From Streptomyces lacrimifluminis (GTDB lineage: Bacteria; Actinomycetota; Actinomycetes; Streptomycetales; Streptomycetaceae), in contig NZ_BMMU01000004.1 of NCBI RefSeq assembly GCF_014646095.1, positions 310,001 through 374,000 on the forward strand: DNA of 64,000 nt. The letters run 5' to 3'. Positions 61,691-64,000 of the stretch are shown here, piece after piece (position 1 is the first letter of the stretch; the number at the start of each line of letters is the position of its first letter). The notes beneath the pieces are model-generated. The model saw only the letters and a list, made by a program, of their open reading frames with translations, had not been told where the DNA came from and did not search any database. The position numbers and the translations under genes are program-made.

Positions 61691-62830
61691 ATGCTGAACA
61701 TCGCGGACACACTGCACCGCTGGTGCCGTGAGGCACGCCCCTTCGCCCTGGCCACCGTCGTCGACGTCACCGGCAGCGCACCCCTGCCGGTCGGCAGCTC
61801 GGTCGCGGTGGACGAGGACGGCAACGCGGTCGGCAGCATCTCCGGCGGCTGCGTCGAGGGAGCCGTCTACGAACTGTGCCGACAGGTCCTGCACGACCAG
61901 GGTCCACCCCAGCGCGCCTGGTTCGGCTACTCCGACGACGACGCCTTCGCCGTCGGGCTGACCTGCGGCGGTGAACTCGACGTCCTCGTGCAGCTCATCG
62001 ACCCCGCAGCTCAGCCGCACCTGACCGACGTCCTCGACGCCGTCGTTCAGGGCCGACCGGCTGCCGTGGCGCAGATCGTCGACGGCCCCGACGACTTCCT
62101 CGGCTCCACTCTCGGCGTCCACGGCGATGACCGTGCCGCCTGCGGGAGCGTGGGCGGCGGGCAGACGGACCGGCTAGTGGCCGACCGGGCCAGAGCCCTG
62201 CTGCGAGCCGGCCGCACCGCCCGTGTCGACATCGGCGGGGCAGGGGAGGAGTGCCCAGATCGCCTGTCCGTCCTCGTCCACGTGGCGGCGGCCCGCCCCC
62301 GCATGCTGATCTTCGGCGCCGTCGACTTCGCCGCCGCCCTCAGCCAGTCGGGACGCTTCCTCGGCTACCGGGTCACCGTCTGCGACGCCCGCCCCGTCTT
62401 CGCCACGGCGGCTCGCTTCCCGCACGCGGACGAGGTGGTGGTCGACTGGCCCCACCGCTACCTGGAACGCACCGAGGTGGACGAGCGAACCGCCGTCTGC
62501 GTCCTCACCCACGACGCCAAGTTCGACATCCCTCTCCTGCGACAGGCGCTCGAACTGGCCGTCGGCTACGTCGGCGCCATGGGCTCCCGCCGCACCCATG
62601 ACCAACGCCTGCGACTCCTGCGTGAAGCCGGGGCGTCGGACGAGCAACTGGCCCGGCTGCGCTCCCCGATCGGGCTTGACCTCGGCGCCCGCACGCCCGA
62701 GGAGACGGCTCTGTCGATCACCGCGGAGATCGTCGCCCACACCCATCAGGGCACGGGTCGACCTTTGACCCAGATCACCGGACCCATCCACCGACCCGAC
62801 CGGCCAAGGCAGCCTGTTTTGGCCAGGTGA
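61691..62830 (+). CDS. XdhC/CoxI-family Moco-insertion chaperone
   Basis: A 379-aa XdhC-like protein: RPFALATVVDVTGSAPLPVGSSVAVDEDG, SISGGCVEGAVYELC and FAVGLTCGGELDVLVQL form the N-terminal CoxI domain with Cys residues; RPRMLIFGAVDFAAALSQSG, LTHDAKFDIPLLRQAL and YVGAMGSRRTHDQRL form the Rossmann-like C-terminal domain. It inserts sulphurated Moco into the partner large subunit (PaoD-like). The ATG at 61691 is used. It is 154 bp after the large subunit, probably the same operon. Confidence 0.9.
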   Translation: MLNIADTLHRWCREARPFALATVVDVTGSAPLPVGSSVAVDEDGNAVGSISGGCVEGAVYELCRQVLHDQGPPQRAWFGYSDDDAFAVGLTCGGELDVLVQLIDPAAQPHLTDVLDAVVQGRPAAVAQIVDGPDDFLGSTLGVHGDDRAACGSVGGGQTDRLVADRARALLRAGRTARVDIGGAGEECPDRLSVLVHVAAARPRMLIFGAVDFAAALSQSGRFLGYRVTVCDARPVFATAARFPHADEVVVDWPHRYLERTEVDERTAVCVLTHDAKFDIPLLRQALELAVGYVGAMGSRRTHDQRLRLLREAGASDEQLARLRSPIGLDLGARTPEETALSITAEIVAHTHQGTGRPLTQITGPIHRPDRPRQPVLAR

Positions 62831-62879
62831 GCACAGACAGGTGAGCCCCGAGGAGATCGACGCGACCACGACCGATCTT

Positions 62880-62915
62880 GAGCGGCCCGAGCGGCCCGAG
62901 CGGCCCGAGCGGCAG
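62880..62915. repeat. GAGCGGCCC tandem repeat
   Basis: Three perfect 9-bp units and a fourth partial one, between the XdhC stop and the AT-rich promoter region. Confidence 0.8.
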
Positions 62916-62923
62916 CAAATACT

Positions 62924-62961
62924 TGGCTAGCCACACGTTTACTGTTATGTTCATTATGTGT
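62924..62961. promoter_or_regulatory. AT-rich promoter/operator of the quinone-reductase-like gene
   Basis: The perfect palindrome TGGCTAGCCA (62924-62933) is repeated in part as CTAGCCAC further on, flanking an AT-rich stretch GTTTACTGTTATGTTCATT. This is unusual base composition for the window and lies 40-75 bp before the start at 63001. Confidence 0.45.
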
Positions 62962-63000
62962 CTAGCCACCTAAATGGGTGGTGGCGCGAGAGGAGTCGTC

Positions 63001-63906
63001 ATGAAAGCCATCCTGTTCGACCGCTTCGGAGGCACGGAAGCGCTGCGCGAGGCGGACATCGAGGTCCCGCAGCCCGGCCCCGGGCAGATCCGCGTCCGCG
63101 TCAGGGCGGCCGGGCTGAACGCGCTGGACGGCAAGATCCGCTCCGGGGCAATGGAGGCCAAGTTCCCGACGCCGCTGCCCGCCGTCCCCGGTGGCGAGCT
63201 CGCCGGCGTGGTGGACGCCCTGGGTGAGGGCGTGAGCGACGTGCAGGTCGGTGATGAGGTGCTGGGCTGGTCGGACACGGGCTCGTACGCCCAGTACGCG
63301 CTGGCCACCACCGTGGCCCCCAAGCCCGCCGACCTCGACTGGCAGCACGCGGTCGCGCTGCCGGTGGCCGGCGAGACGGCCGAGCGGGTCCTGGACCTGC
63401 TGGGGGTCGTCGCCGGGGAGACCGTGCTGATGCACGGTGCGTCCGGAGCGGTGGGCACCCTGGCGGTCCAGCTCGCCACGGCCCGCGGAGCACGCGTGAT
63501 CGCCACCGCAGGCCCCTCCAACCAGGACTACCTCACCTCGCTCGGCGCCACCGCGACCGTGTACGGCGAGGGCCTGGTCGAGCGGGTGCAGGCGCTGGCC
63601 CCCGACGGCGTGGACGCGGTGTTCGATCTGGCCGGGAAGGGAGCCCTGGAGGACTCCATCACCCTGCGGGGCGGCACCGAGCGCATCGTCACCATCGCCG
63701 ACTTCGGTGCACGGCAGCTGGGCATCACCTTCTCCCAGGGATCCCAGGAACGCTCGACCACCCGCTTGGCCGCCCTGGCCCAGGACGCCGCCGCCGGCAA
63801 GCTCGTCACCACCGTCACCGCCTACCCGCTCGACCAGGCGGCCACGGCCCAGCAGGTCAGCGACGCCGGGCACGTGCGGGGCAAGCTCGTCCTGACCGTC
63901 GACTGA
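63001..63906 (+). CDS. MDR-superfamily NADP-dependent quinone oxidoreductase-like protein
   Basis: A 301-aa zinc-free medium-chain reductase: MKAILFDRFGGTEALREADI, VRVRAAGLNALDGKIRSGAM, VPGGELAGVVDALGEGVSDV and the nucleotide motif MHGASGAVGTLAVQLATARGA. There is no zinc-binding Cys set. It probably reduces quinones or enones with NADPH. The ATG at 63001 follows GAGAGGAGT. The last 94 bp of the window after it show no clear gene; a GTG at 63960 could start one that runs off the edge. Confidence 0.9.
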   Translation: MKAILFDRFGGTEALREADIEVPQPGPGQIRVRVRAAGLNALDGKIRSGAMEAKFPTPLPAVPGGELAGVVDALGEGVSDVQVGDEVLGWSDTGSYAQYALATTVAPKPADLDWQHAVALPVAGETAERVLDLLGVVAGETVLMHGASGAVGTLAVQLATARGARVIATAGPSNQDYLTSLGATATVYGEGLVERVQALAPDGVDAVFDLAGKGALEDSITLRGGTERIVTIADFGARQLGITFSQGSQERSTTRLAALAQDAAAGKLVTTVTAYPLDQAATAQQVSDAGHVRGKLVLTVD

Positions 63907-64000
63907 GCACGCCCGCCCACCGCCTTTCCGCCTCCCCACGACCACCCGCTGCCTTTGCGGTGACCGACCGTGTCACCGCCCTGTCGAAGGACCCCCTCAT

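Noticed and set aside
63960..64000. Possible gene start (GTG) at the window end
   Set aside because: Only 13 codons are visible and no ribosome site is present, so a gene cannot be supported.

Overview
The window is high-GC actinobacterial chromosome, almost certainly Streptomyces. The codons end in G/C, many genes start with GTG, neighbours often overlap by 4 bp (ATGA/GTGA), and the content is typical of the genus: MreB-like Mbl, S. coelicolor-type MatB, MAB_1171c-family membrane protein, expansin-like secreted proteins, GAF sensor kinase, many TetR/MarR/IclR/GntR/LacI regulators. From memory, the neighbourhood of matB and mbl also resembles S. coelicolor. I found no rRNA, tRNA, CRISPR, integrase or transposase.

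Layout. 1-5.4 kb: a GH51 arabinofuranosidase (cut by the window edge) diverges from a tightly overlapping four-gene cassette: XRE regulator, HExxH ImmA/IrrE-like protein, membrane protein, FAD monooxygenase. Two identical palindromes lie between the divergent promoters. 5.5-9 kb: SMP-30 lactonase with its IclR regulator, a hypothetical gene, an ATP-grasp enzyme and a heptamer tandem repeat. 9-14.3 kb: a malonate locus (FadR-type GntR, MatC-like carrier, MatB, ACC-like carboxyltransferase). 14.4-20.4 kb: Mbl, a GAF-GAF kinase with a decayed ATPase domain, a SLOG-fold protein facing a SLATT/DUF4231 membrane protein, and CorA. 20.4-27.6 kb: two lipoproteins, a decayed glutamine amidotransferase, LacI regulator, a remnant of an HExxH peptide hydroxylase, a luciferase-like oxidoreductase, an expansin-like protein and an EamA exporter.

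27.9-33.6 kb: AraC (VirS-like) regulator, ALDH-SDR-FMO operon and TetR regulator, reminiscent of the mycobacterial mymA/virS locus. 33.7-42 kb: MMPL exporter, LuxR protein with a degenerate receiver, second expansin-like gene, DUF7144, DUF2252, SHOCT protein and NhaP-type antiporter. 42-47 kb: two truncated regulator fragments, MarR, frameshifted PPOX reductase, an NTF2/MBL/VOC gene group and a radical SAM protein. 47-50 kb: a secreted GH32 fructanase with a nested duplicated module. 50-64 kb: an oxidoreductase-rich, partly eroded stretch (AKR, MDR, SDRs, cupin, hydrolase/VOC/MFS fragments) ending in an operon for a Tat-dependent molybdoenzyme with XdhC and a quinone-reductase-like MDR.

The two most promising undescribed systems are the overlapping XRE/HExxH/MAB_1171c/FAD cassette and the SLOG-SLATT pair, the latter next to a sensor kinase that has probably lost ATP binding. 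All family calls come from reading the translated sequence; no database search was run.
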